Origin: an uncultured Bacilli bacterium | Lineage (GTDB): Bacteria > Bacillota_I > Bacilli_A > RF39 > UBA660 | DNA length: 64,000 nucleotides | NCBI GenBank assembly: GCA_950097225.1 | Contig: CATNCE010000001.1 | Location: forward strand, 112,451-176,450 | Reading direction: 5' to 3' | Part shown: positions 26,607 through 34,260 of the stretch, piece by piece | How positions within the stretch are numbered: the stretch's first letter is position 1 | Layout: the number at the start of each line of letters is the position of its first letter | The notes under the pieces: generated by a model | What the model was told of the DNA's origin: nothing | What the model saw: the letters and a program-made list of their open reading frames with translations, nothing else | Databases searched by the model: none | Translations under genes and position numbers: made by a program

Positions 26607-27062
26607 ATGGATTCGGAGTTTAATCTTTATAAGCTTTCGGATGAAAGATTTGTTTTTTCGGTTAAGTGTATTCATACAGGAACGATTAGATATTATCAGG
26701 TTTTGCTTGATGATACATGCCATGTTTGGCGTATAAAAGATAGTTTTAGTTTCTTTTCTCAACTTAATTTATCAAATCTTGATGTAACGGATGATGATTA
26801 TCAAAGGGTAATTTCTAAATTAATTTTCTATTGTGAAAATGGAATTCGTGAAAATCGTTCTCGTGTGGTTCGCAGAAGGGCTTATGATTATTCTAAATTT
26901 GTTAATGGTTCAAAAGAAGAGGACTTGAAAAGATTGTTGCAAGTTACAACAGCGGAAGCAAGTGAGGCAAGATATGATTGGTCTTGTGAAATTGATGGAA
27001 ATGATAAGTTAGTTATTGCTTATAGTCTTGTAACACGAGGAGTTGGAAGATATTATAAATAG
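26607..27062 (+). CDS. Hypothetical protein
   Basis: A 151-aa soluble protein of unknown family, rich in charged residues, with an Arg-rich stretch RENRSRVVRRRAYDYSK in the middle. The first half appears beta-rich (SVKCIHTGTIRYYQVLLDD). AAAGGG lies 7-9 nt before ATG 26607. It converges with the transglutaminase-like gene and shares a bidirectional terminator with it. Confidence 0.68.
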   Translation: MDSEFNLYKLSDERFVFSVKCIHTGTIRYYQVLLDDTCHVWRIKDSFSFFSQLNLSNLDVTDDDYQRVISKLIFYCENGIRENRSRVVRRRAYDYSKFVNGSKEEDLKRLLQVTTAEASEARYDWSCEIDGNDKLVIAYSLVTRGVGRYYK

Positions 27063-27104
27063 AAGCGTAGTTTGATGTGATAGTCTTATATCAAATCTTA
27101 GATA

Positions 27105-27138
27105 AAATTAAAACATTAGGTGACTAATGTTTTAATTT
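27105..27138. terminator. Bidirectional terminator between convergent genes
   Basis: A perfect 15-bp stem (27105-27119 with 27124-27138) and GTGA loop, flanked by A-rich and T-rich ends so it can stop transcription from both sides. One arm includes the stop codon of the minus-strand gene. Confidence 0.85.
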
Positions 27139-28848
27139 GGCTGTTTTTTCTTCAGTTAATAGTTCATCAAAAACAATTCCCTTTTGCAATTTTTCTCTTA
27201 GAGATGTACTTATAATTTCGTAGTTGTGATTTTTAAATATATCTTTTATGATGTCTATTTGCTGAAATGTGTTTTTCTGTAGGTCATAGTGGTAATAAAA
27301 TTCGTCTTCAAAATCAAAGAAGCTAGGAATGTGGAATACGATTTCATAGTGATGTGTTATTTCGTTGTAGAGAGTATAGTAGCGGATGCGATTAGCGGTT
27401 GGAGGAATGCTATTATTGTATGCTGGGGCTTGTCCGCAATTTAGACTGCTTAGTTCCTCAAATATAAGTGGGATAATTTTGTTAAAACAATGGATTTGCT
27501 CACTATATTCTAGAGAATTAAAGGCTGTTGGAGGAGTGTTGACATTAAAAACAATAGAAAACATTGCCTTGAATTTTTCGTTAATATAGTTTGATTTGAT
27601 ATATGGTTTATCGTTTACTAATTCGATATTTTTTTCAAATATGCTTACTTCTGGTAAGAAATGCATGGCGATACTGCCACGTAGTGCTCGAAATCTTTTT
27701 ATTCTCTTTAATGTCTCTTGGGTAATATGATTTCTAGAGTAATCTTGATGTAGTTCGAAAATTATTTGAACATAAGAGTATACTTTATCTAATAATTGTA
27801 GATTATCATCATATAATTTGTATGGGCAAACAAGAGATTTCTGTTTACTACGCCATAACCCAAAATTAAAGTTAGCAGGTACGGCAAATAACTCTTCATT
27901 TTGAATACCATATGTCTCAATCAAATCGGAGTTTAAAAGAGTGCATATTTCTTTTATCCAATTTTCGAATGTTGTGAATTTTAGGACAGGAGTAGAGATC
28001 CCTAGAGACTGTTTTAAGAATCTTTCTACTTCTATTGCTACATTTTTTATTAGTTGGCTAAAGTATTTTGTAAAAAGGGTTTTGGGTTCGATTGATATAG
28101 CACTAATTATGTTATCATCATCATCTAGTAAGGTAAAAAGGTTTTTATATAGAGGAGTGTCTTTGACTATATATTCGTTATAAATTTTATTATTTAATAA
28201 ACCTTTTCTTAAAATACTTAAAGAATAATCGTCGTAGTCTAGTTCTTGTTTTTTAGAGAATGTAAATCGTGTTTTTAAATAACCAATTTTGTCATCGATG
28301 GCTTTTAATTTCTCTTTGGGAATAACTTTAAAAGACAAATCTTCACCTTCGTAGTATTCATTGCCATAACTATCATATTTTGGGAATTTTACACCAAAGT
28401 GTTCAGTTGCAAAGTTGTTTTTTATGTTGGATAAGTCGTGGGCAATTGTTAGTGCGTAGTGTGAGTTATCTATATCTAGTGAAAGAATCCAATGAAATAC
28501 TTTTACTTTTTTCTCTTTATTTAGCCACATGTAGTCGATTGACTTTACTAGGTGTGAAGGAATATTAGCTCTATCGTAGAATATTTTTAATAAGCGAGCT
28601 CCTGAACGGCAAATTATTCGATACCAGTCGACTGTTGTAAAAAGATGTTCACCTGCTTCGTGAATGCGTTCCATTTCTTCTTTTGATAGTGCGTTTTTTT
28701 GAAGTTTTTGAGCTTGGGTTAAGAAAAATTCAGCGTTTTTTTCGACAATTTTTCCAACAGCAATGTAGATGGCGCGAGCTTGTTCTAGCTGATCCCATTC
28801 GTGGTTTAGTGTTGCCATTATTTTTGCTATTTCAGTTTCTAAATCCAT
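27124..28848 (-). CDS. Transglutaminase-like (papain-fold) protein, large C-terminal region unknown
   Basis: A 574-aa protein without signal peptide. The first 150 residues fit a transglutaminase/papain-like core: helix QARAIYIAVGKIV, then C80 at the start of the helix CRSGARLLKIFYDRANIP, H119 in VFHWILSLDID, and D138 in AHDLSN, a possible Cys-His-Asp triad. About 400 further residues are unrecognised and mixed in character. A GGAG lies 10 nt before the ATG. Protease, transglutaminase or non-enzymatic function cannot be decided from sequence alone. Confidence 0.68.
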   Translation of the reverse strand: MDLETEIAKIMATLNHEWDQLEQARAIYIAVGKIVEKNAEFFLTQAQKLQKNALSKEEMERIHEAGEHLFTTVDWYRIICRSGARLLKIFYDRANIPSHLVKSIDYMWLNKEKKVKVFHWILSLDIDNSHYALTIAHDLSNIKNNFATEHFGVKFPKYDSYGNEYYEGEDLSFKVIPKEKLKAIDDKIGYLKTRFTFSKKQELDYDDYSLSILRKGLLNNKIYNEYIVKDTPLYKNLFTLLDDDDNIISAISIEPKTLFTKYFSQLIKNVAIEVERFLKQSLGISTPVLKFTTFENWIKEICTLLNSDLIETYGIQNEELFAVPANFNFGLWRSKQKSLVCPYKLYDDNLQLLDKVYSYVQIIFELHQDYSRNHITQETLKRIKRFRALRGSIAMHFLPEVSIFEKNIELVNDKPYIKSNYINEKFKAMFSIVFNVNTPPTAFNSLEYSEQIHCFNKIIPLIFEELSSLNCGQAPAYNNSIPPTANRIRYYTLYNEITHHYEIVFHIPSFFDFEDEFYYHYDLQKNTFQQIDIIKDIFKNHNYEIISTSLREKLQKGIVFDELLTEEKTAKLKH

Positions 28849-28872
28849 AGGTAGTTAGCTCCATTCCCAGTA

Positions 28873-28901
28873 ATTTTATCATAGTTAAAAGTTGCATACA
28901 A
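28873..28901 (-). promoter_or_regulatory. Promoter of the transglutaminase-like gene
   Basis: Minus strand: TTGTAT (plus 28896-28901), 17-nt spacer, TAAAAT (plus 28873-28878). Confidence 0.6.
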
Positions 28902-28975
28902 GGAAATGCTAGAAATGTTTGTGATAATTATTAAAAAGATTAGGGCATAAATTATAATAAATAATGGAAAATACA

Positions 28976-29004
28976 TTGATTTTAGGTTGATTATTTGATA
29001 TATT
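28976..29004 (+). promoter_or_regulatory. Promoter of rpsB-tsf
   Basis: TTGATT (28976-28981), 17-nt spacer, TGA-TATATT (28996-29004, extended -10). Confidence 0.7.
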
Positions 29005-29010
29005 ATTTTT

Positions 29011-29113
29011 GGCTTTATAAGCTAATAAACACAAGTATTGTTCTTATTGCCTAGTGGCTAATTGTTGGTGATAAGTAAATGCTTGGAAGAAATAACAAAA
29101 GGAGAGTGAAATT
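29011..29113 (+). promoter_or_regulatory. Structured 5' leader of rpsB
   Basis: About 100 nt of untranslated leader. Short complementary segments can pair: GCC/GGC around TAGT near 29071-29080, CTTAT with ATAAG, and AAGTATT with AATGCTT. A leader of this length before rpsB fits S2 autoregulation as known in several bacteria, but I cannot match a defined RNA family. Confidence 0.35.
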
Positions 29114-30025
29114 ATGGCTGTAGTAAGTATGAGTTATTTACTAGAAGCTGGTGTTCATTTTGGACATCAAACTAAGAGATGGAATCCTAAGATGAAGGAA
29201 TACATCTTTACTTCAAGAGATGATATTTATATTATTAATCTTGAAAAAACTGTATCATGTATTGAACGTGCATACGAAGAAATTAAGAAAATTGCTGAAA
29301 ATGGAGGTTCTTTCTTATTTGTTGGAACTAAAAAACAAGCAGTTGAGGCTTCGATTGAGGAAGCAACAAGAAGTGAGTCATTCTATGTAACTGAAAGATG
29401 GTTAGGTGGAACACTTACTAATTTCCGTACTATTAGAAAGAGAATTAAGAGATTAGAAGAAATTGAAAATATGGAAACTAATGGTATGTTTGAAGCATTA
29501 CCTAAAAAAGAGGTAATTGGTTTAAAGAAAGAATATGACAAGTTAAATCGTGTTTTATGTGGTGTTAGAGCTATGGAGAAACTTCCTAATGCTTTAATCA
29601 TTGTCGATCCTAAGAAGGAAATTAACGCAATTAGAGAAGCTAGAAAGCTTAATATTCCAGTATTTGGGCTAGTTGATACTAACTGTGATCCTGATGATGT
29701 TGATTTTGTTATTCCAGGTAATGATGATGCTGTTAGATCAGTAAAAGTTGTTCTTGGAGTATTAACTAATGCCATTTGTGAAGCTAAAGGTTTAGAAATT
29801 GTTGATTATATTACTGAAGATGAGAAGACTAAAAAAGATTTTAAAGGTAAAAAAGAAGGCATGGAAGTAGTTAATGAAGAAGTTTCTAAGGAAATGAAGG
29901 ATACTGCTGATGCTAATGACTTATCTGATATGACTGTTGCTGATTTACGTACAAAAGCAAAAGAGGCAGGAGTTAAAGGATATTCAACTATGAAAAAAGA
30001 TGAATTAATTTCGTCATTAAGCTAA
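29114..30025 (+). CDS. rpsB: 30S ribosomal protein S2 with C-terminal Rho-N/SAP-like extension
   Basis: S2 (303 aa, against about 230-260 usually). The S2 core is clear: [20 protein letters not shown] at the start, GGTLTNF, and IVDPKKE with [16 protein letters not shown]. After the core (about residue 235) comes an acidic linker and then [20 protein letters not shown] followed by [11 protein letters not shown], which matches the Rho N-terminal/SAP-like helix-turn-helix motif. That extension could bind nucleic acid, but this is inference. AAAAGGAGAGTG precedes ATG 29114. It is followed after 22 bases by tsf, the usual order. Confidence 0.97.
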   Translation: MAVVSMSYLLEAGVHFGHQTKRWNPKMKEYIFTSRDDIYIINLEKTVSCIERAYEEIKKIAENGGSFLFVGTKKQAVEASIEEATRSESFYVTERWLGGTLTNFRTIRKRIKRLEEIENMETNGMFEALPKKEVIGLKKEYDKLNRVLCGVRAMEKLPNALIIVDPKKEINAIREARKLNIPVFGLVDTNCDPDDVDFVIPGNDDAVRSVKVVLGVLTNAICEAKGLEIVDYITEDEKTKKDFKGKKEGMEVVNEEVSKEMKDTADANDLSDMTVADLRTKAKEAGVKGYSTMKKDELISSLS

Positions 30026-30047
30026 AAAAATAGATTGGAGAATTAAT

Positions 30048-30920
30048 ATGATAAGTGCTAAAGATGTTAATGAATTAAGAAGTAAAACTGGAGCAGGAAT
30101 GATGGACTGTAAGAAAGCTCTTGCAGAATCAAATGGAGATATCGAAAAAGCTATTGATTGGCTAAGAGAAAAAGGTATGGCCACAGCTGCTAAAAAGTCA
30201 GGAAGAATAGCTGCTGAGGGACTCGCTAATATATTTGTCGATGGCAATAAAGCTGTTATTTTAGAAGTTAATTGTGAGACAGACTTCGTTACAAAGAACG
30301 CTGAATTTGTTGAGATGATTGAAAATATTGGAAAATCTATTTTAGCTGGCGATGCTAAGACTCTAGAGGAAATAAATGCTTTAGAAGTAGAAGGCACAAC
30401 TATTGGTGATTATATAGTTGCTAAAACTGCTAAAATTGGAGAAAAGCTTTCTTTGAGAAGAGCAGAGATAATTACTAAAGAAGATGGTGATAACTTTGGA
30501 TCATATCTTCATATGGGTGGAAAAATTGCTGTTTTAGTTGTAACTGAGGGTGCTGATGAGGAAACTGCTAAAGATGTTGCTATGCAAGCAGCGGCGATGC
30601 GTCCTGCATATTTGAAAAAAGAAGACGTTCCAGCAGATGTTATTGCTCGTGAAAAAGAAATTTTAAAAGAGCAAGCTGTTAATGAAGGAAAACCTGCTGA
30701 TATTGCTGAAAAAATGGTTGAGGGACGTATTAATAAGTTCTATAAAGAGAATTGTTTAATACATCAAGCATTTGTTAAGAATGGGGACATTGATGTTGAA
30801 ACTTTTGTTAAAAACAACAATGGTTCAGTTAAATCAATGATTCGTTTCGAAGTTGGTGAAGGAATGGAAAAACGTTCTGAGAACTTTGCTGAAGAAGTTG
30901 CTAAACAAATAAATGGATAA
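30048..30920 (+). CDS. tsf: Elongation factor Ts
   Basis: EF-Ts (290 aa) exchanges GDP for GTP on EF-Tu. The N-terminal UBA-like domain has VNELRSKTGAGMMDCKKAL, and the core has the EVNCETDFVTKN motif that contacts EF-Tu. The C-terminal dimerisation segments (around ENCLIHQAFVKN) are complete. It is co-transcribed with rpsB and followed by a terminator. Confidence 0.97.
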   Translation: MISAKDVNELRSKTGAGMMDCKKALAESNGDIEKAIDWLREKGMATAAKKSGRIAAEGLANIFVDGNKAVILEVNCETDFVTKNAEFVEMIENIGKSILAGDAKTLEEINALEVEGTTIGDYIVAKTAKIGEKLSLRRAEIITKEDGDNFGSYLHMGGKIAVLVVTEGADEETAKDVAMQAAAMRPAYLKKEDVPADVIAREKEILKEQAVNEGKPADIAEKMVEGRINKFYKENCLIHQAFVKNGDIDVETFVKNNNGSVKSMIRFEVGEGMEKRSENFAEEVAKQING

Positions 30921-30927
30921 TAAATAT

Positions 30928-30950
30928 AAAAGTGCTTAGGCACTTTTTTT
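30928..30950 (+). terminator. Terminator of rpsB-tsf
   Basis: AAAAGTGC (30928-30935), loop TTAG, GCACTTTT (30940-30947), then Ts. Confidence 0.9.
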
Positions 30951-30964
30951 GTTGTATAAATAGC

Positions 30965-30998
30965 ATAAAAAAGATGAAATATTATTCTATTTCATCTT
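30965..30998 (-). terminator. Terminator of the PilB-type ATPase gene
   Basis: On the minus strand AGATGAAATA pairs with TATTTCATCT (plus 30972-30981 with 30988-30997), then a U tract. It overlaps the gene's last codons. Confidence 0.85.
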
Positions 30999-33777
30999 CT
31001 TGATTTATATTATTTAAAAAAGTGTTTAGAAGTACTTCATCAATGGCGCTTCCTATTTCATCTTCGTTGTTATCAATAGTAAAATAATCATTTTCAATAG
31101 AGTACTCATTATTTTTCTCATCAACTTTTATTTTTAAGTCATTTTCTTCATCAATATTTACATTTATACTATCTTTTTTGTTCTTTACATCATCTTGTAT
31201 TATGATATTTAGATCATTTTCTTCATTTATATCTACAGGAATATCTTTCTTATTTTGCTTTTTTTCCAAGGTGACTAGAGTAGTAGATGTATCTATGTCA
31301 TCAATACTTACTTTTACATCTTTTTTCTTTATTTTTTTGGTATCAGTACTTAACGTTAGGTTGTTATCTTCGTCAGTAATTGCAACTTTTATAGATTTTT
31401 TCTTTGGTTTATCTTTGATGTTGGTAGTACCAAGTATTTCGTCAAGCTCACTTTCGGATAACTCAATTATTGGTGAATTGTTTTCGATACTTTCTAAGGT
31501 TTCAATTGTTGCATCAGTCTCTACATCGAATAATGATAAGTCATTTTTATAATTAAGTTTGTCATTAAATTGTTGTAATAAATTTTGCTTATCAGCAATA
31601 GTAAGCTTCTTTGAATTCTTTATTCTTTCGATAAAATTATCGATCAACACTTTTAGGTTATCATTTATTGGGCTAGTTGCTAACTTATTAATAAGTTTAG
31701 TTGTGTTTATAATAAATTTCTTCTTGCCAATTGTGTTAAATGCGTTTAGTAATTCGCTTTCGTAAGTATTAATTGCTTCTTCTTGAATATCAAGGATTTC
31801 AATTTCTTCTTTTGGCTCTGCTAGGATTTCATGATCATCTAATATTTTTATTTCATCTAATGTTTCTAGTTGCTCATTTTTAGAATCATCAGCTTGGCTT
31901 GCTTTAAGTTCTGGAACAACTCTTTCATCAGCTATAACTTCAATTTCCTCATCAGAATCATTGTCTTCAGGGTTCTTTAGTTCATCAGTATCAATTTCAA
32001 TAATACGTTTTTTCTTCTTTTTCTTTTTTACTGGTTTGATAATGACTTCTTCATCATCCTCATCAGAATCATCTGCAAGATTAGCAAGATTTTTTAGTCC
32101 AGTTAATCCGGATAATAACTCAGGAGTAATATTGATATTTATTGGTCCATTAAGGTTTTGCGGAGTAGACATACCACTTGAAGAATCGGTTATTTGATTT
32201 TCCAATCCTAGTTGAGTACCAGATCCTAAATCATCTTCTAGATCAATAAGTTTAATGATTTCCTCAAATGATGTTTTGCCATCCACAACTTTTTCTAAAC
32301 CATCTTGAAGCATTGTCTCTGTTCCATTTTCACTGTAAACTAAATTTCTTAAGATATTTTTAGGAACACCTTTAGTAATTGCATCTTGAATAGTTTGATT
32401 AAGAAGTAGAACTTCTTGAATGGCGATACGGCCACGATATCCTCTAGAACAGCTTGGACAGCCAACAGGTTCATAAATATTATCAATCGTTTTCTTCAAT
32501 ACTTTTTGAAATATTTCTTTTTCATAGTCGTTAGTTGGACGAAGGTGACGACACTTTGGACAAAGACGTCGTGCAAGTTTTTGTGAAACTATTCCAGCTA
32601 GGGCAGTACCTAGTAAGTATCTTTCAACCGACATATCTGTTAAACGTTCAATTGTATTTAAAGAGTTATTAGTATGAATAGTTGATAATACTAAATGTCC
32701 AGTAATACTAGCTCTAACGGCTATACGAGCAGTTTCATCGTCACGAATCTCTCCGATCATTATTACATCTGGGTCTTGACGAAGAATAGAACGGAGAACA
32801 CTAGCAAATGTTAAACCAATTTCTGAAACGGCTTGAACTTGATTTATTCCGCCAATATTCATTTCTATTGGGTCTTCAACGGTAACTAGGTTTGTTCCTT
32901 CGACATTAAGTTTTTGAAGCATAGAATATACAGTTGTTGATTTACCTGATCCAGTGGCTCCAGTAACTAAGATGATTCCATTGGGAAGACTAAGCATTTT
33001 ATTGACTTTTTCAAGGTTTTTTTTGTTAAAATCTAGTGCTTCGACACCGGATGCACTCATAGAGTAGTCCATAATACGAATAACGATTTTCTCACCCATA
33101 TTAGTCGGCAAACAAGATACACGTAAGTCGATGGTCTTATTAGCAAGTTCTGTACGAATTGCTCCATCTTGAGGAGTACGAGACTCTGTTATATTCATTC
33201 CTGAAATGATTTTAACACGCGTTATCATATTCTTTTTTACGAATAAAGGAACGATAGAGTAGTCATTTAATTGTCCGTCAATACGGATACGAATTTTTAT
33301 ACCATCGTCGAATGGATCGAAATGGATGTCTGATGCCCCTTTATTTATGGCATCAAGAATAATCGAATTAACAATATCAGTAATAGGGACATTATTGTAG
33401 TCAAATGTTACCATACCTTCCATTAATTCTTTATCGTCCATTTGATGTTGTGATGTTGAAATAACAGGGGGTACTTCACCTTGAGCAGTATTTAAAGCAT
33501 TTGCGACAGCAGATTGTTCAATGTTTGTTTCTGTAATAGGGTTTTGATTGTTGGCAATTGGACCAATATAGTTACCATTCTCATCAATTAGTGATGGATC
33601 GATAGGATTTCCTTGTTCATCGACATATTGAGTTTCACCAATATAGTTGCCATTCTCATCAATTAAGGATGGATCAATAGGATTTCCAAATTCATCAACG
33701 TACTGTGTTTGGATAGCATTACCGAATTCATCTGTAATTTGAGTATTGTTATCAACTATGTTTTGTCCATTATTCAT
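30982..33777 (-). CDS. PilB/GspE-type secretion ATPase with N-terminal repeats and long acidic tail
   Basis: A 931-aa ATPase of the type II secretion/type IV pilus assembly family that powers pilus or pseudopilus extension. The core (about 125-515) has the N2 domain, Walker A GATGSGKST (273-281), the Asp box, Walker B VIMIGE (338-343), His box GHLVLSTIHTN, and a zinc site CPKC (406-409) with CPSC (440-443). Two unusual parts are added: two 25-residue repeats at 24-73 beginning TQYVDE and ending NYIG, and about 415 C-terminal residues rich in Asp, Glu and Lys. A pilin-like gene lies 5 kb away; no PilC or prepilin peptidase is in the window. Confidence 0.92.
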   Translation of the reverse strand: MNNGQNIVDNNTQITDEFGNAIQTQYVDEFGNPIDPSLIDENGNYIGETQYVDEQGNPIDPSLIDENGNYIGPIANNQNPITETNIEQSAVANALNTAQGEVPPVISTSQHQMDDKELMEGMVTFDYNNVPITDIVNSIILDAINKGASDIHFDPFDDGIKIRIRIDGQLNDYSIVPLFVKKNMITRVKIISGMNITESRTPQDGAIRTELANKTIDLRVSCLPTNMGEKIVIRIMDYSMSASGVEALDFNKKNLEKVNKMLSLPNGIILVTGATGSGKSTTVYSMLQKLNVEGTNLVTVEDPIEMNIGGINQVQAVSEIGLTFASVLRSILRQDPDVIMIGEIRDDETARIAVRASITGHLVLSTIHTNNSLNTIERLTDMSVERYLLGTALAGIVSQKLARRLCPKCRHLRPTNDYEKEIFQKVLKKTIDNIYEPVGCPSCSRGYRGRIAIQEVLLLNQTIQDAITKGVPKNILRNLVYSENGTETMLQDGLEKVVDGKTSFEEIIKLIDLEDDLGSGTQLGLENQITDSSSGMSTPQNLNGPININITPELLSGLTGLKNLANLADDSDEDDEEVIIKPVKKKKKKKRIIEIDTDELKNPEDNDSDEEIEVIADERVVPELKASQADDSKNEQLETLDEIKILDDHEILAEPKEEIEILDIQEEAINTYESELLNAFNTIGKKKFIINTTKLINKLATSPINDNLKVLIDNFIERIKNSKKLTIADKQNLLQQFNDKLNYKNDLSLFDVETDATIETLESIENNSPIIELSESELDEILGTTNIKDKPKKKSIKVAITDEDNNLTLSTDTKKIKKKDVKVSIDDIDTSTTLVTLEKKQNKKDIPVDINEENDLNIIIQDDVKNKKDSINVNIDEENDLKIKVDEKNNEYSIENDYFTIDNNEDEIGSAIDEVLLNTFLNNINQEDEIE
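33559..33708 (-). repeat. Two 75-bp in-frame tandem repeats in the PilB-type gene
   Basis: Units 33634-33708 and 33559-33633 encode two near-identical 25-residue blocks (differences at F/Q and the last residue). A partial unit (ITDEFGNAIQ) precedes them at residues 14-23. Confidence 0.9.
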
Positions 33778-33811
33778 ACATGATCAACCCTGTCTATTTT
33801 ATTCCATAATA

Positions 33812-33841
33812 ATTATACAATAGAAAGTCAAATTAAGTCAA
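33812..33841 (-). promoter_or_regulatory. Promoter of the PilB-type ATPase gene
   Basis: Minus strand: TTGACT (plus 33836-33841), 18-nt spacer, TATAAT (plus 33812-33817). Confidence 0.7.
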
Positions 33842-33869
33842 CCGATTAATAGCTTTTTAGTTGGGTGCA

Positions 33870-33896
33870 AATAAAAAAGGAAATTATTCTCCCTTT
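33870..33896 (-). terminator. Terminator of the 99-aa hypothetical gene
   Basis: On the minus strand AAAGGGA pairs with TTCCTTT (one G-U), then TTTATTT; it overlaps the gene end. Confidence 0.7.
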
Positions 33897-34183
33897 AACC
33901 ATTGATATTTAGTAAATTCTAGTAGTGTTTTTATTAGCACTGATGGGTTTTCGATTTCGTTTTTGTTATCTTTATTAATGGCTTTAATCTCGATTTCGTT
34001 ATTCTTTATTGAATGACTTGATTCATCGTAGGTGTTAGTAGGTTCTAAAAATTTAGAGTAAAGCGATTCGTCTGTTAAATCAAACTCACAAGGACATGTA
34101 TATTCAATTACTTTTCTTGTATATTTGTTATCTCGTTCTTCCCATTTTGTCTTTACTTCAATGATAAAATTGTTATTTTTCAT
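33884..34183 (-). CDS. Small hypothetical protein
   Basis: A 99-aa soluble acidic protein with a CPCE motif in its middle; no family recognised. The start at 34183 is chosen because AAAGGGG lies 7 nt upstream in the message; longer starts would run through the promoter at 34209-34237. It has its own promoter and terminator. Confidence 0.65.
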   Translation of the reverse strand: MKNNNFIIEVKTKWEERDNKYTRKVIEYTCPCEFDLTDESLYSKFLEPTNTYDESSHSIKNNEIEIKAINKDNKNEIENPSVLIKTLLEFTKYQWLKGE

Positions 34184-34208
34184 AGACATTCCCCTTTGAT
34201 TGCTGTGT

Positions 34209-34237
34209 ATTCTAGCACATTTTATGCAATTCGTCAA
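34209..34237 (-). promoter_or_regulatory. Promoter of the 99-aa hypothetical gene
   Basis: Minus strand: TTGACG (plus 34232-34237), 17-nt spacer, TAGAAT (plus 34209-34214). The -35 box sits in the tail of the PBP terminator. Confidence 0.7.
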
Positions 34238-34260
34238 AAAAAGACTAGAATTTCTAGCCT
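34236..34260 (-). terminator. Terminator of recU-PBP1a
   Basis: On the minus strand a CTAGAA/TTCTAG-type stem directly after the PBP stop is followed by seven Ts. Confidence 0.7.

Noticed and set aside
31178-32197. Plus-strand frames opposite the PilB-type gene
   Set aside because: Ser/Phe/Ile-rich antisense shadows of the acidic C-terminal tail; no ribosome binding sites.
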